From contig JANQFU010000021.1 in the NCBI GenBank assembly GCA_028277665.1, positions 1 to 64,000 on the forward strand: a stretch of DNA of 64,000 nucleotides, written 5' to 3'. The stretch is from Alphaproteobacteria bacterium. GTDB lineage: Bacteria > Pseudomonadota > Alphaproteobacteria > Micavibrionales > Micavibrionaceae. A model generated the notes under the pieces. The model saw only the letters and a program-made list of their open reading frames with translations. It did no database searches and was not told where the DNA came from. Positions within the stretch are counted from its first letter, which is position 1. Each line of letters opens with the position of its first letter. Below, one piece after another: positions 25,487 through 35,106 of the stretch. A program made the position numbers and the translations under genes.

Positions 25487-26779
25487 ATGACCAACGACTT
25501 TGATGTTAAAGATCTTTCTCTCGCCGAATGGGGCCGCAAGGAAATCGATATTGCCGAATCGGAAATGCCCGGTTTGATGGCAATCCGGGAGGAATACGGT
25601 CCGGCGCAGCCGCTCAAAGGCGCGCGGATCACCGGCTGTCTGCACATGACGATCCAGACGGCGGTTCTGATTGAGACGCTGGTGGCTCTTGGCGCTGAAG
25701 TGCGCTGGAGCTCATGCAACATCTTTTCCACGCAGGATCAGGCCGCGGCGGCGATCGCGGCGGCCGGAATCCCTGTCTTCGCGTGGAAAGGAATGAGCGA
25801 GGAAGAATACTGGTCCTGTGTCGACCGGACGATTGAAGGCCCGAACGGCTGGACGCCGAACATGCTTTTGGATGACGGCGGCGATTTGACGGCGCGCGTT
25901 CACGAGAAATACGGACATCTTCTGGCCGATATCCGCGGCGTGTCTGAAGAGACGACGACCGGCGTTCACCGCCTGTATGAAATGTCCCGTGAGGGCACGC
26001 TGAAAATGGCCGCAATCAACGTCAATGACAGCGTAACGAAATCGAAATTCGACAACAAATACGGCTGCCGGGAATCGCTCGTGGACGGGATTCGCCGGGC
26101 AACCGATATCATGCTTTCCGGCCGGATCGCCGTTGTGGCCGGGTTCGGCGATGTCGGGAAAGGCTCCGCCGAATCTCTGCGCCGGGCAGGGTGCCGGGTC
26201 ATGGTGACCGAAGCCGATCCGATTTGCGCCCTTCAGGCCGCGATGGAAGGCTATGACGTTGTGACGATGGAAGAGGCCGCGCCGCGCGGCGATATCTTCG
26301 TGACGGCGACGGGGAATCTCGATGTGATCACGACGGATCATATGCGGGAGATGAAAGACCGCGCAATCGTCTGTAACATCGGCCACTTCGACAACGAGAT
26401 CCAGGTCGAGCCGTTGCGCAATATGAAATGGAACAACATTAAACCGCAAGTCGATGAAATCGAGTTTCCGAGCGGCAAACGGATTATCCTTCTGGCCGAA
26501 GGACGGCTTGTGAATCTCGGCTGTGCGACCGGGCACCCGAGCTTTGTCATGTCGGCCTCTTTCGCGAACCAGACGCTGGCCCAGATCGAACTCTGGACCA
26601 ACCCCGGCAAGTACGAAACCGGAAAGGTTTACGTCCTGCCCAAGCATCTGGACGAAAAGGTCGCGGCCTTGCATCTGGCCAAACTCGGAGCGCATCTGAC
26701 CCGCCTGACACCGGAGCAGGCCGCCTATATCGGCGTCACGCCCGAAGGACCGTTCAAGGATGACCAGTACCGGTATTGA
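25487..26779 (+). CDS. ahcY: Adenosylhomocysteinase (SAH hydrolase)
   Basis: Hydrolyses S-adenosylhomocysteine to adenosine and homocysteine in the methyl cycle. 430 residues in the preferred frame: N-terminal substrate domain ([37 protein letters not shown]), the Lys/Asp segment [13 protein letters not shown], the NAD motif GFGDVGKG, and the conserved C-terminal KDDQYRY. AGGAG lies just before the ATG at 25487; another ATG at 25457 is possible. No SAH riboswitch could be recognised upstream. Confidence 0.96.
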   Translation: MTNDFDVKDLSLAEWGRKEIDIAESEMPGLMAIREEYGPAQPLKGARITGCLHMTIQTAVLIETLVALGAEVRWSSCNIFSTQDQAAAAIAAAGIPVFAWKGMSEEEYWSCVDRTIEGPNGWTPNMLLDDGGDLTARVHEKYGHLLADIRGVSEETTTGVHRLYEMSREGTLKMAAINVNDSVTKSKFDNKYGCRESLVDGIRRATDIMLSGRIAVVAGFGDVGKGSAESLRRAGCRVMVTEADPICALQAAMEGYDVVTMEEAAPRGDIFVTATGNLDVITTDHMREMKDRAIVCNIGHFDNEIQVEPLRNMKWNNIKPQVDEIEFPSGKRIILLAEGRLVNLGCATGHPSFVMSASFANQTLAQIELWTNPGKYETGKVYVLPKHLDEKVAALHLAKLGAHLTRLTPEQAAYIGVTPEGPFKDDQYRY

Positions 26780-26843
26780 TTCGTATCGTCGGCTCTCTGA
26801 GGATATCTCGAAAGTTTGTGGCATCCTCTATCACGGAAAAATC

Positions 26844-27056
26844 ATGACGGTTTCTTGTGACGACGCACTTTCATGGATCGCGACGATTCCGGCGCGGGAA
26901 GACGGTGAATTTCACAGCTCATCGGTCATGCCGTTCGTTAAACGCAACGACACTTTGCGTCCCCATGCGCAGGCTCTTGCCGAACGTCTTCAGGCTTCGC
27001 CCGACAAAACCGCCCGCTGGGTTGGCCGGCATCGGTATAAGGAGTTTTCCTCATGA
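26844..27056 (+). CDS. Small hypothetical protein
   Basis: 70 codons from the ATG preceded by ACGGAAAAATC, 64 bases after ahcY on the same strand. No family recognised; the C-terminal half is basic (LRPHAQALAERLQASPDKTARWVGRHRYKEF). It could be a downstream member of the ahcY transcript. The frame is intact and free of overlap with accC, but its short length leaves doubt. Confidence 0.5.
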   Translation: MTVSCDDALSWIATIPAREDGEFHSSSVMPFVKRNDTLRPHAQALAERLQASPDKTARWVGRHRYKEFSS

Positions 27057-27126
27057 CCCTGCGGGGCCGCGCCTCTGGCTTGAAGAGAACGAAGAGGCTA
27101 TTGCTGCTCATAATGAACGGATTGCC

Positions 27127-28467
27127 TTATCGCTCCGCGAGTTTTTTCTCGAGCCAGTGGATCGTGTAATCGCCACGGACGAACTCGTCCTGTTCGAAGA
27201 TCCAGTAATGGAGCGGCAGTGTTGTTTTTACGCCTTCGACGACGGTTTCCATGATCGCCCGGCGCATCCGGCGCAAGCATTCCTCCCGGTCCCGCCCGTG
27301 GATGATGAGCTTGCCGATCATCGAATCGTAATGCGGCGGGATCCGGTATCCCTGATAAATCGCGCTGTCGAACCGGACGCCGAGCCCCCCGGGCGTGTGA
27401 AACTGCGTGATCGTCCCCGGGCAGGGCGTGAACGTATCCGGATCTTCCGCATTAATGCGGACTTCGATCGCATGGCCGCGGAACGTCGTGTTGTTCCGCT
27501 TGATCGTCATTTTTTCGCCGGAGGCGACGCGGAGCTGTTCGGCGATCAGGTCGTATCCTGTGACCATCTCCGTGACCGGGTGCTCGACCTGAATCCGGGT
27601 GTTCATTTCCATGAAATAGAACTGGCCGTCCTCATAAAGAAATTCGATCGTTCCCGCGCCAACATATCCCATCTTGCGGATTGTCTCGGCGGCAAGCTCT
27701 CCGATCTCGGCCCGTTTCTTTTCGTCGATGACGGGGGACGGGGCTTCTTCGACGAGTTTCTGGTGGCGGCGCTGGATCGAGCAGTCCCGCTCCCCGAGGC
27801 TGACGGCGTTGCCGTGCCGGTCCCCGAATACCTGAATCTCTATGTGACGCGGCTTTGCGAGATATTTCTCCATATAGACCGTATCGTCGCCGAAATTGAC
27901 TTTGGCCTCGGAGCGCGCGGTCGAGTACGCTTCGGCGAATTCTTCCGGCGCGCGGACGACTTTCATGCCGCGCCCGCCGCCGCCTGACGCCGCCTTGATC
28001 AATACCGGGAAGCCGACGTCCTTCGCGAATTTCAGGCCTTCCTCGACACTCGTCACCGCGCCGTCAGAGCCGGGAACGACGGGCAGACCGAGTTTCTTGA
28101 CGGTCTGTTTGGCGACAACTTTATCGCCCATCGTCTCAATATGTTCGGGTTTCGGGCCGATGAAGACAAAGCCGTGCTCCTCGATCATTCGGGCGAATTG
28201 CGCGTTTTCGGACAAAAACCCGTAGCCGGGGTGGATCGCATCCGCGCCGGTCAGGGCCGCGGCGCTCAGGATCTGCGGAATGTTCAGGTAACTGTCGCGG
28301 GCGGAAGGCGGGCCGATACACACGCTCTCATCGGCGAGGCGGACGGCCATTGCGTTGGCGTCTGCCGTCGAGTGCACGGCCACGGTCGCCACACCCATCT
28401 CCCGGCAGGCCCGGATGATCCGCAGCGCGATTTCCCCGCGATTGGCAATCAGAACTTTTTTGAACAT
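27127..28467 (-). CDS. accC: Biotin carboxylase subunit of acetyl-CoA carboxylase
   Basis: ATP-dependent carboxylation of biotin on AccB for fatty-acid synthesis. 446 residues: N-terminal MFKKVLIANRGEIALRI, ATP-grasp Gly-rich loop KAASGGGGRGMKVV, and the MEMNTRIQVEHPVTEM motif. Normal length. Last gene of the aroQ-accB-accC cluster, 14 bases after accB. Confidence 0.97.
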   Translation of the reverse strand: MFKKVLIANRGEIALRIIRACREMGVATVAVHSTADANAMAVRLADESVCIGPPSARDSYLNIPQILSAAALTGADAIHPGYGFLSENAQFARMIEEHGFVFIGPKPEHIETMGDKVVAKQTVKKLGLPVVPGSDGAVTSVEEGLKFAKDVGFPVLIKAASGGGGRGMKVVRAPEEFAEAYSTARSEAKVNFGDDTVYMEKYLAKPRHIEIQVFGDRHGNAVSLGERDCSIQRRHQKLVEEAPSPVIDEKKRAEIGELAAETIRKMGYVGAGTIEFLYEDGQFYFMEMNTRIQVEHPVTEMVTGYDLIAEQLRVASGEKMTIKRNNTTFRGHAIEVRINAEDPDTFTPCPGTITQFHTPGGLGVRFDSAIYQGYRIPPHYDSMIGKLIIHGRDREECLRRMRRAIMETVVEGVKTTLPLHYWIFEQDEFVRGDYTIHWLEKKLAER

Positions 28468-28481
28468 GACGTTTTCTTTAT

Positions 28482-28946
28482 TTACTCAATCACCAGAAGG
28501 ACTTCGCCGAACTCGACGGGCTGGCCGTCGTCGACGAGGATCTGCGTGACGGTCCCGCCTTTTTCGGCTTTGATCGGGTTCATAACTTTCATTGCTTCGA
28601 TGATCAAGAGGGTATCACCCTGCTTGACCGTATCACCGCGCGCAATGAATTTTGCGGCGCCCGGCTCTGCCTGCATGTAAATCGTGCCGACCATCGGCGA
28701 GGTCACGGCACCCGGATGCGCGGCGACATTGGCGTCCGGCGCGCCGGTATTGGCTTCCTGCGGCGCGGCAGGGTCGGCGCGCATCGGATCGGCAACGGAT
28801 GCAATGGCGGGCGCACCGCCTGCGATCATTGTGGCCCCCCGCGATACGCGGATTGATTGTTCGCCTTCGCTGACCTCTATTTCCGTCAGGTTGGTTTCGT
28901 CCAGCAGTTCCGCAAGCTGGCGGATCGCGTCCTGATCTATTTTCAT
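28482..28946 (-). CDS. accB: Biotin carboxyl carrier protein
   Basis: 154 residues: N-terminal AccB helix region, an Ala/Pro-rich linker (about 42-80) and the biotinyl domain with Lys120 in the motif EAMKVMN. The ATG at 28946 replaces a longer frame whose extra residues do not fit the family. Directly upstream of accC and downstream of aroQ. Confidence 0.96.
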   Translation of the reverse strand: MKIDQDAIRQLAELLDETNLTEIEVSEGEQSIRVSRGATMIAGGAPAIASVADPMRADPAAPQEANTGAPDANVAAHPGAVTSPMVGTIYMQAEPGAAKFIARGDTVKQGDTLLIIEAMKVMNPIKAEKGGTVTQILVDDGQPVEFGEVLLVIE

Positions 28947-28994
28947 GTTTATTCTGGCCCCGTTTTTAGTGCATGTACCCGAGTTCACGTCTTT

Positions 28995-29450
28995 TTAGAC
29001 GTTTCCGGATTGGATAGACGAATTCAGGAGGTATTGCAAGGCAAACACGTATCCGCGCGCGCCGCACCCCGCAATCACAGCTTTCGCGATGGGGGAAATA
29101 TAGGACGTATGACGGAACGGCTCGCGCGCGTGCGGGTTCGTGATATGGACCTCGACAACCGGGATATCCAGCATTTTCAGAGCGTCATGGATCGCAACGG
29201 AGGTATGCGTATACGCCGCCGCGTTGATCACCAGCCCGTCGAAACCGGTGCGTGCGCCCTGAATCCATTCGATCAGTTCAACCTCGCTGTTACTCTGGCG
29301 GAAATCAATTTCTGCGCCGGATTTTGCGGCTTCGGCCCGGCACATCGTCTCGATGTCGGCAAGGGTCGTCGCGCCGTAAATCTCCGGCTCGCGCGTGCCG
29401 AGCAGATTCAGGTTCGGCCCGTTAAGAACAAGAATGTTTTGTGAGGACAT
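28995..29450 (-). CDS. aroQ: Type II 3-dehydroquinate dehydratase
   Basis: Third step of the shikimate pathway. 151 residues with the type II signature [18 protein letters not shown], the flexible-loop Arg/Tyr, and His residues in AAYTHTS and [12 protein letters not shown]. Gene order aroQ-accB-accC is common in proteobacteria. Confidence 0.97.
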   Translation of the reverse strand: MSSQNILVLNGPNLNLLGTREPEIYGATTLADIETMCRAEAAKSGAEIDFRQSNSEVELIEWIQGARTGFDGLVINAAAYTHTSVAIHDALKMLDIPVVEVHITNPHAREPFRHTSYISPIAKAVIAGCGARGYVFALQYLLNSSIQSGNV

Positions 29451-29462
29451 GTGTGTTTTTCC

Positions 29463-29495
29463 TTCGAAAGATTCCCGCCTTCGCGGGAATGACGG
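29463..29495. repeat. Half copy of cgtcattcccgcg repeat
   Basis: GAAAGATTCCCGCCTTCGCGGGAATGACGG, the right half of the family seen at 16744, 18211 and 40843; one stem-loop only. Located between aroQ and the HAD gene. Confidence 0.75.
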
Positions 29496-29519
29496 TTATT
29501 GTACTATGGAATATTCTAA

Positions 29520-30152
29520 TCATATCAACCCGTATTCCTGAAGATCCTGTTTCAGGCGGTGCGCCGTTGTAAAGACATGCCCGTGGAAACCAAACGCTTC
29601 GGCAGCCGCGACGTTTTCCGGGCGGTCGTCAACATACAGACATGCCGCAGGATCGAGGGAGAACCGCTCAATCAAAATCCGGTAAATCCGGGGATCGGGT
29701 TTGTTCACGCCCTCATCGCCCGAGACAACCATCCCCCGAAACCGGTTCAGAATCGGGTGGGCTTCGCGCGTGAGATCCAGATTTCGGCGCGCGTAATTCG
29801 TAAGCGCATAAAGCGGGACGCCCTTTTCCTCCAACCGCTCAAACAACCGGACGGTGCCCGGGATCGTTCCGCTGATCGTGTCCATATAGTTTTGCGAATA
29901 GCCCCGGATAAGCTCTGCGTGCTGCGGGAATTGTGAGGTCAGCGATTCGAGCCCTTCTTTCCAGTCCCAGCCCGCATCAAGTTTTGCGTTCCAGCCGTGG
30001 AAGTCTATTTCTTCCAGATGCGCGGCAATTTCCGCATCCGTCTCAAAATGTTTGCGATAGAAATAATTCGGATCCCAGTCGACAATCACGCCGCCGAGAT
30101 CGAAAATGACGGTTTGAACGGGACTGTTACTCGGATTTTTGTGCGGGGTCAT
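29520..30152 (-). CDS. HAD-family hydrolase (YihX-like)
   Basis: 210 residues. Motif I is FDLGGVIVDWD (nucleophile Asp in VIFDLGG), motif II ALTNYARRN, motif III/IV KPDPRIYRIL and YVDDRPENVAAAEAFG. The DxG in place of DxD and the pattern 'FDLGGVIVDWDP' resemble YihX (alpha-glucose-1-phosphatase) and haloacid-dehalogenase-like members. The substrate is undetermined. Its start overlaps the 3' end of the PCuAC-like gene by 26 bases. Confidence 0.85.
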   Translation of the reverse strand: MTPHKNPSNSPVQTVIFDLGGVIVDWDPNYFYRKHFETDAEIAAHLEEIDFHGWNAKLDAGWDWKEGLESLTSQFPQHAELIRGYSQNYMDTISGTIPGTVRLFERLEEKGVPLYALTNYARRNLDLTREAHPILNRFRGMVVSGDEGVNKPDPRIYRILIERFSLDPAACLYVDDRPENVAAAEAFGFHGHVFTTAHRLKQDLQEYGLI

Positions 30153-30726
30153 CTTTTGTTGCTTCCGTTTTCGGGGCTTTCTTGTCTTCTATCTCTTTTT
30201 CAGCGTCTTGAACAGGAGGAAGCGGCTCGCTTTTAATGCCTTTCATCGGCGCAATCCGGGCGGGAGCGGCCCCGACGGTTATATTGACATCGAGCGTTTT
30301 GCCGGTTTGCGTCTCCAGCGTGAGCGGAAACCGGGCGCCGGCCTTCAGCGGCGCATGCAGGCCCATCAGCATGACATGATCTCCACCGGGCGCGAGTTTA
30401 TGCGTGTTGTTTCCCGGAACCGTGATGTTCTCGATGCGGGGCATCAGAATGATATCCGCATCAAAGATATTCGTTCTCAATATGGCCGTTTCGGACGCAG
30501 GACTTTCGACACTGACGATATGAATGTCGTCTTTCCCCGTATTTTTCAGGATCATATATGCGGCACTGCTCGCTTGATCCTTATCGGACGGCCGGCTCCA
30601 TCCCTGTTCAGCGGAGAGAGGGAGTGCGGCCTCTTTGTTCTGCCGGTTCTCTTTATCCTGTGCGTTTAATGTTTGTGCGCTAAAGGATATGCATATCATC
30701 ACGCAGACAAGAAAGGCGTACCTCAT
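30127..30726 (-). CDS. PCuAC (DUF461)-like periplasmic protein
   Basis: 199 residues: a signal peptide (MRYAFLVCVMICISFSAQTLNAQ), a cupredoxin-like PCuAC domain with the tail of the copper motif (KLAPGGDHVMLMGLHAPL) and a Lys/Glu-rich C-terminal tail. PCuAC proteins carry Cu(I) to cytochrome oxidase. In the usual motif a His-Glu and Met pair lies about 20 residues earlier; here that place reads LRTNIFDADIILMP, so some ligands seem replaced. The ATG at 30726 follows GGAAGGAAAG. It lies downstream of two thiol-oxidoreductase genes. Confidence 0.75.
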   Translation of the reverse strand: MRYAFLVCVMICISFSAQTLNAQDKENRQNKEAALPLSAEQGWSRPSDKDQASSAAYMILKNTGKDDIHIVSVESPASETAILRTNIFDADIILMPRIENITVPGNNTHKLAPGGDHVMLMGLHAPLKAGARFPLTLETQTGKTLDVNITVGAAPARIAPMKGIKSEPLPPVQDAEKEIEDKKAPKTEATKDDPAQKSE

Positions 30727-30787
30727 CTTTCTTTCCTTCCTGGATAGGGGTGAGAGGAAACGGCGTGCGCTCCGTCCGCTTACCCTG

Positions 30788-31456
30788 TCAGCGATCTGCA
30801 GCCTTTCTGGCCGCATCAAAAAACGTCAAAAAACTTTCAACAGTCGGGCGTCCACCCATCGTATTCATAATAATTCGGTCCGCCTGAAAACTCGGCAAAT
30901 AGTATATTTTCAAATTCGTCACAAGTTGTGTTGACTCTGCAAGAGCGTCTTTCACCTGCTTTGAGGAGGCTTCCTCTATCAGCCGGGCGTAATCCAGACC
31001 GGCCGCATCGCTCAAATGACGAACCGTTCGGGGAGACAGCGTTCCATCTTCAGAGCGGATCAATGCGTCATGAAACGCCGTAAAAACGGTTTTATACGCG
31101 CCTGTCTCGCGTCCTTGGAGCGCCGCGGCATAGACGAGCCGGGTTTCATACTCTCCGAGATCTTCCGAATACGGGACGGGGCGGAAAACGACGCGAACCT
31201 TCCCGTCCCGTTCCGCAGCTTTCATAAAGACGGGCTCGAATTCCCGGCACCACCGGCAGCTGTAATTATAGTATAGAACAACCGTCAGATCCGGCTCTTC
31301 CTGTGTCCCGGATGGCGCCCAGTCCAGAACGATGCCCGGATTCGCGGCTTTCCCGTAAAGGTGGTTCAGTTCGAGAATTCGGAACCCGATCCATCCGCCG
31401 ACGATAATCAACGTCGCGGCCAATCCGATATATATACCCCGCATCATCAAACTCAT
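30788..31456 (-). CDS. DsbA-like thioredoxin-fold protein, membrane-anchored
   Basis: 222 residues. An N-terminal membrane anchor (about 6-25) precedes a thioredoxin fold with the active site CRWC (YNYSCRWCREFEP) and an inserted helical domain as in DsbA; the cis-Pro loop is IYYLPSFQ. Likely acts on periplasmic disulfides. It overlaps the upstream DsbA-family gene by four bases, so the two are coupled. Confidence 0.82.
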   Translation of the reverse strand: MSLMMRGIYIGLAATLIIVGGWIGFRILELNHLYGKAANPGIVLDWAPSGTQEEPDLTVVLYYNYSCRWCREFEPVFMKAAERDGKVRVVFRPVPYSEDLGEYETRLVYAAALQGRETGAYKTVFTAFHDALIRSEDGTLSPRTVRHLSDAAGLDYARLIEEASSKQVKDALAESTQLVTNLKIYYLPSFQADRIIMNTMGGRPTVESFLTFFDAARKAADR

Positions 31457-32220
31457 TTCTGCGTTTCTTTTCGAGCGTTGTCAATCGCGGCTTTCATGCC
31501 TGTATATCCCATATGTCCGCGAACGATCTGCCCGTTAATGATAAAGGCCGGCGTCCCGCTGATTCCAAGTTCCGAGCCATACCCGATCATGTCCTGTAGC
31601 CGGTTTGCAACCTCGTCAGAGTTAGCTGCCTTTTCGGTTTCTTTCGGGTCAAGTCCGAGATCCTTGACAATTTTCTTGAGATCCCCTTCGGATTTCGGTG
31701 CGCGGGAACTCATCAAAGCCGAGTGAAAATCAAAATATTTTTCCGGAGCCGCGGTATAGACCGCCAGCGCCCATTTTGCCGCATCTTCGGACAGCGCACT
31801 TAAGATCGGCATTTCGATAAAGACCACCCGGACGTTTTTATCGTTCTCGATCAGCTTTTTCACATCCGAAAACGCGCGCTTGCAATAGCCGCAGTTATAA
31901 TCGAAAAACTCGACGATCGTGACATCGCCGTCCGGATTTCCGGCTATCGGAAGATCGGCGGTTTCAAAAACGCTTTCAAGCTCTTCCAGACGCTCCGCGT
32001 TTTTTTCTTCCTGTACGCGAAGATATTTCTTTTGGAGCCGTTCAATTGAGTTCGTGATCACCTCTCCGTTTTCAAGGAGATAGTCGTGAACGACTTTCTC
32101 AATAGCCTCTTTCTGTTCCGCCGAAAAAATCGCGTCGTCTTCCGCACGGGCGGACGGCCCGGACAAAACAATGACCGTGGCTGCGAGAGCTGTGAATGCC
32201 GTTCGTGAAAAAAATGTCAT
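31453..32220 (-). CDS. DsbA-family disulfide oxidoreductase (Com1/ScsC type)
   Basis: 255 residues: signal peptide (first ~26, ending SARAE), a helical N-terminal region with possible oligomerisation helix (about 30-85), thioredoxin fold with CGYC in EFFDYNCGYCKRAF, and cis-Pro in GISGTPAFIING. This layout is typical of Com1/ScsC-like proteins. First of two coupled thiol-oxidoreductase genes. Confidence 0.88.
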   Translation of the reverse strand: MTFFSRTAFTALAATVIVLSGPSARAEDDAIFSAEQKEAIEKVVHDYLLENGEVITNSIERLQKKYLRVQEEKNAERLEELESVFETADLPIAGNPDGDVTIVEFFDYNCGYCKRAFSDVKKLIENDKNVRVVFIEMPILSALSEDAAKWALAVYTAAPEKYFDFHSALMSSRAPKSEGDLKKIVKDLGLDPKETEKAANSDEVANRLQDMIGYGSELGISGTPAFIINGQIVRGHMGYTGMKAAIDNARKETQK

Positions 32221-32279
32221 GCTGATCCCCTTTTCGTATTGTCTTTCGATTGGCTAGGTCGTCCTTGCCCCACAATGAC

Positions 32280-33680
32280 CTATTCCGCAGACGGACTCAA
32301 GTTCCGCCGCGAGTCTTTTGAAGAAGCGTTCACGGTTTCCAGAAGTCTGAGCAGATCTTCAAGCTGGAGCCGCTCGGCGCTGCCCTCGGGAAAACGATCC
32401 GTCAATCCCTCCGCCCGGCGGCGGGCGTCTGCGTAACGGCCCTTGAGGAACGACTCTTCGGCAAGATACAGATGCGCGAGATCGTCCTGTCCGAGGCGCC
32501 CGTAAGCCGTGGCCAGAAGGCGGTTGGCGTAAGAGTTCCGGGGCTCCTGCCGCCGCGCGGTTTTGAGCTGTTTGACGGCTTCACGCAGAAGGGCCTCTTT
32601 CTCACGCGCGTTCCCGGCCGCGCTTTCGATCAGCGCATGGCCGTAGGCGATCCGGATCAGACCTGAATCCGGCAAGGCATTCAACGCCGATTTGTAACGC
32701 GGAACCGCCTCCTCAAGACGTCCGAAATCCATCAGAACCTGCGCCTGAAGCTCTTCAAAAAAAGGATTGGCGGGCTCACGCGCCCGGAGCGTGTCGATGA
32801 GTCGCAGGGCGTCCTCCGTCTTGTTCATGCGATAGGCCGCGATGGCCCGGGCATACAGCGCCGGAACGGAAGGGTCTCCCGTCCCGTAGTCCCAGGCGAC
32901 CCGCTCGGGTGTCAGATATCCGGTGAGTTTCGCCTTGATCCGGGCGAAATCCTCTTCCCATGTTTCCGGCCAGGGGCGAGGATCCGGCATGGCGGCTGCC
33001 GCCGCGGAAAGCGCCTCGACCCGCTCGCGCGTGATCGGGTGTGTGCGCGTATAGGCGGATTGCTGCGAAGGCGGCAAGAGCTCTTCGTCTTCCAGTTTTT
33101 TCATGAAGCTGATCAGCCCGTCGGCCGGGAGCCCGGCCTTTGAGAGAAACGAGACGGCCGCCTGATCCGCCGAAGCTTCCTGGGTTCGGCTGAAGGATAA
33201 AAACCGCCGTGTCGCCATGCTTTGCGTGCTGATCGAAACGGCAGCCGCCGCCCCGCCGTCTCCGGTCGCAATCGCCGCGCCGACACCGAGCAGCATGCCG
33301 AGTATGCTTTCAAAGGACGCGCGCTCCATTGCTCCGCGCAACCGCACAAGATGCCCGCCCCGGATGTGGCCGAGTTCGTGCGCGATGACGCCGACAATCT
33401 CTCCGGGCGAGTCGGCTTTCATGAACAATCCGGTATAAAGGAAGATATTTGCGCCTCCGGCAACAAACGCATTCACGGACGGGTCCTGAACGAGAATGAT
33501 ATTGATCTGCTCCGGCGAGAGATCCGCCGCGCGGACAAGCGGCGTGATCCATGTTTTGAGCTTCGTCTCAATCTCCGTATCGCGGATGACAAGCGGCGTC
33601 GCTCCGGCCTGCGCCCCGCCGCCCGCCATGAGAAACAGCGCGAAAAACAGGAGAAGAAAAAGCTTTCGTTCAGAGCGCAT
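32280..33680 (-). CDS. M48 metalloprotease with TPR domain (BepA/YfgC-like)
   Basis: 466 residues: signal peptide (MRSERKLFLLLFFALFLMAGGGAQA), zinc-protease motif HELGH in IAHELGHIRGGH with a downstream Glu, and C-terminal TPR-like helices (about 270-440). E. coli BepA acts on misassembled outer-membrane proteins. The ATG at 33680 is chosen because it gives the signal peptide; more distal starts up to 33788 exist. It heads a minus-strand run of envelope genes. Confidence 0.88.
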   Translation of the reverse strand: MRSERKLFLLLFFALFLMAGGGAQAGATPLVIRDTEIETKLKTWITPLVRAADLSPEQINIILVQDPSVNAFVAGGANIFLYTGLFMKADSPGEIVGVIAHELGHIRGGHLVRLRGAMERASFESILGMLLGVGAAIATGDGGAAAAVSISTQSMATRRFLSFSRTQEASADQAAVSFLSKAGLPADGLISFMKKLEDEELLPPSQQSAYTRTHPITRERVEALSAAAAAMPDPRPWPETWEEDFARIKAKLTGYLTPERVAWDYGTGDPSVPALYARAIAAYRMNKTEDALRLIDTLRAREPANPFFEELQAQVLMDFGRLEEAVPRYKSALNALPDSGLIRIAYGHALIESAAGNAREKEALLREAVKQLKTARRQEPRNSYANRLLATAYGRLGQDDLAHLYLAEESFLKGRYADARRRAEGLTDRFPEGSAERLQLEDLLRLLETVNASSKDSRRNLSPSAE

Positions 33681-33786
33681 TTTGGAAACATCTTGTAAAC
33701 AGAGGGGAAAGCGCATTATCGTAACAATCGCATGAAAACATAAACTATCAGGTAATTCAGAATCCCGAAAGGTCCAGCCCGCGCTC

Positions 33787-34137
33787 ATGATTGCCTCCTA
33801 TATTTACGCTTATGTCGATCTTTTATGGATCCCGCTTGCGCTTCTCGTCGTTCATAAAGGCCAGCGCCTGATGGCGACCGGGTTCATCCTGTGCTGCGCG
33901 TTCGCGCTCCGGCTTCAGGTCGAGATGCTGGATTCGATCGGCCGCCCGCAAGGCATTTTCAGCTTTTTCGAGACCGACCCCTATATCCGGGGACTGGTGA
34001 CTTATAGCGGCGTCATCGCGCTTTTCCTGATCCTCAGCTATTTTTCGCCGCGCGTATACGCGATGCTCTATCTGGCGGCCGGGCTGTCTTTGTTTATCCT
34101 TGCGGCCTGCATAACAACAATGGTGATGGTCCTGTGA
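33787..34137 (+). CDS. Small polytopic membrane protein
   Basis: 116 residues with about four hydrophobic helices and no recognised motif. It overlaps the GTG start of rlmE by four bases, so it is almost certainly co-translated with it. Divergent from the M48 protease gene. Confidence 0.75.
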   Translation: MIASYIYAYVDLLWIPLALLVVHKGQRLMATGFILCCAFALRLQVEMLDSIGRPQGIFSFFETDPYIRGLVTYSGVIALFLILSYFSPRVYAMLYLAAGLSLFILAACITTMVMVL

Positions 34138-34793
34138 GCCGAAACAAACCCAAAACCCGCGTCAAGACGGCCAGAGGCCGCAAAAACGCCTCGACCCGCT
34201 GGCTTCAGCGTCAGCTCAACGACCCTTATGTGTCGGAGGCGCAACGGCTTGGCTATCGCTCCCGTGCGGCGTTCAAACTGATCGAGATTGACGAGAAGCT
34301 CGACCTTCTCAAACCCGGAAAGCGGATTGTCGATCTCGGCGCGGCACCGGGGGGCTGGAGCCAGATTGCCGGGCAGCGCGGCGCGGCAAAAATCGTCGCG
34401 CTCGATCTCCTCGAGATGGACGAGTTGCCGGATGTGACCTTCCTTCAGATGGATTTCATGGATGACGATGCGCCGGACCGTCTGCGCGGGGCCCTCGGCG
34501 GTCCGGCGGATCTCGTCCTGTCCGACATGTCGCCGAACACGACCGGGCATAAGCAGACCGACCACCTCAAGATCATGGTGCTCGTCGAGGCGGCCTATGA
34601 GTTTGCCTGTGAAATTCTTAATCCCGGCGGGATTTTTCTCGCCAAAGTCTTTCAGGGCGGCGCGGAACGCGACTTGCTCGCCCGCATGAAACGCGACTTC
34701 ACGAAAGTGCGCCACATCAAACCCCCTGCGTCCCGCTCCGATAGCGCCGAGCAATATGTCGTGGCGGAAGGGTTCCGGGCGCATACCCAATAA
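34134..34793 (+). CDS. rlmE: 23S rRNA (uridine-2'-O) methyltransferase RlmE/FtsJ
   Basis: Methylates U2552 of 23S rRNA late in 50S assembly. 219 residues; the SAM motif LGAAPGGWSQ and the catalytic Lys-Asp-Lys-Glu tetrad are visible at Lys48, Asp131, Lys171 and Glu206. Start codon is GTG, overlapping the end of the small membrane protein gene. The basic N-terminus (1-20) is longer than in E. coli. Confidence 0.95.
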   Translation: MSRNKPKTRVKTARGRKNASTRWLQRQLNDPYVSEAQRLGYRSRAAFKLIEIDEKLDLLKPGKRIVDLGAAPGGWSQIAGQRGAAKIVALDLLEMDELPDVTFLQMDFMDDDAPDRLRGALGGPADLVLSDMSPNTTGHKQTDHLKIMVLVEAAYEFACEILNPGGIFLAKVFQGGAERDLLARMKRDFTKVRHIKPPASRSDSAEQYVVAEGFRAHTQ

Positions 34794-34873
34794 GACGGCG
34801 GAAGAGATCTAAAGATACAGGGTAATCGCTTGAAAAAATTCGATCACACTAACTTTTTGATATAATTAAATTT

Positions 34874-34971
34874 CGTCATCCTCTGGCCAGGCATCGCTTG
34901 AGTCCGGAGGATCCATTCATCCGTTTGCGAAGACTTTGAAATGGATCCTCCGCCTTCGCGGAGGATGACGG
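34874..34971. repeat. Palindromic intergenic repeat (ggatcc variant)
   Basis: CGTCATCCTC at the left and GAGGATGACG at the right; internal GGAGGATCCATTCA pairs with GAAATGGATCCTCC. Related to 11922-12006. Lies between rlmE and dapE. Confidence 0.78.
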
Positions 34972-35034
34972 AGCTAAAACAACCCGTTCGATTCTCTCCC
35001 TTATAGGGCCGGATCGTGAGCTCTTTTAATATAC

Positions 35035-35069
35035 CTTGCAAATTGTCCGTTTCATGTACAATTTGCAAG
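35035..35069 (+). promoter_or_regulatory. Perfect 12-bp inverted repeat upstream of dapE
   Basis: CTTGCAAATTGT (35035-35046) and ACAATTTGCAAG (35058-35069) are exact inverses separated by 11 bases, ending 38 bases before the dapE ATG. AT-rich and not followed by a U-run, so an operator or mRNA leader hairpin is more likely than a terminator. Confidence 0.5.
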
Positions 35070-35106
35070 ATAAATTCGCGTGATAGATTGTGAAGGACCT
35101 CAGTTC

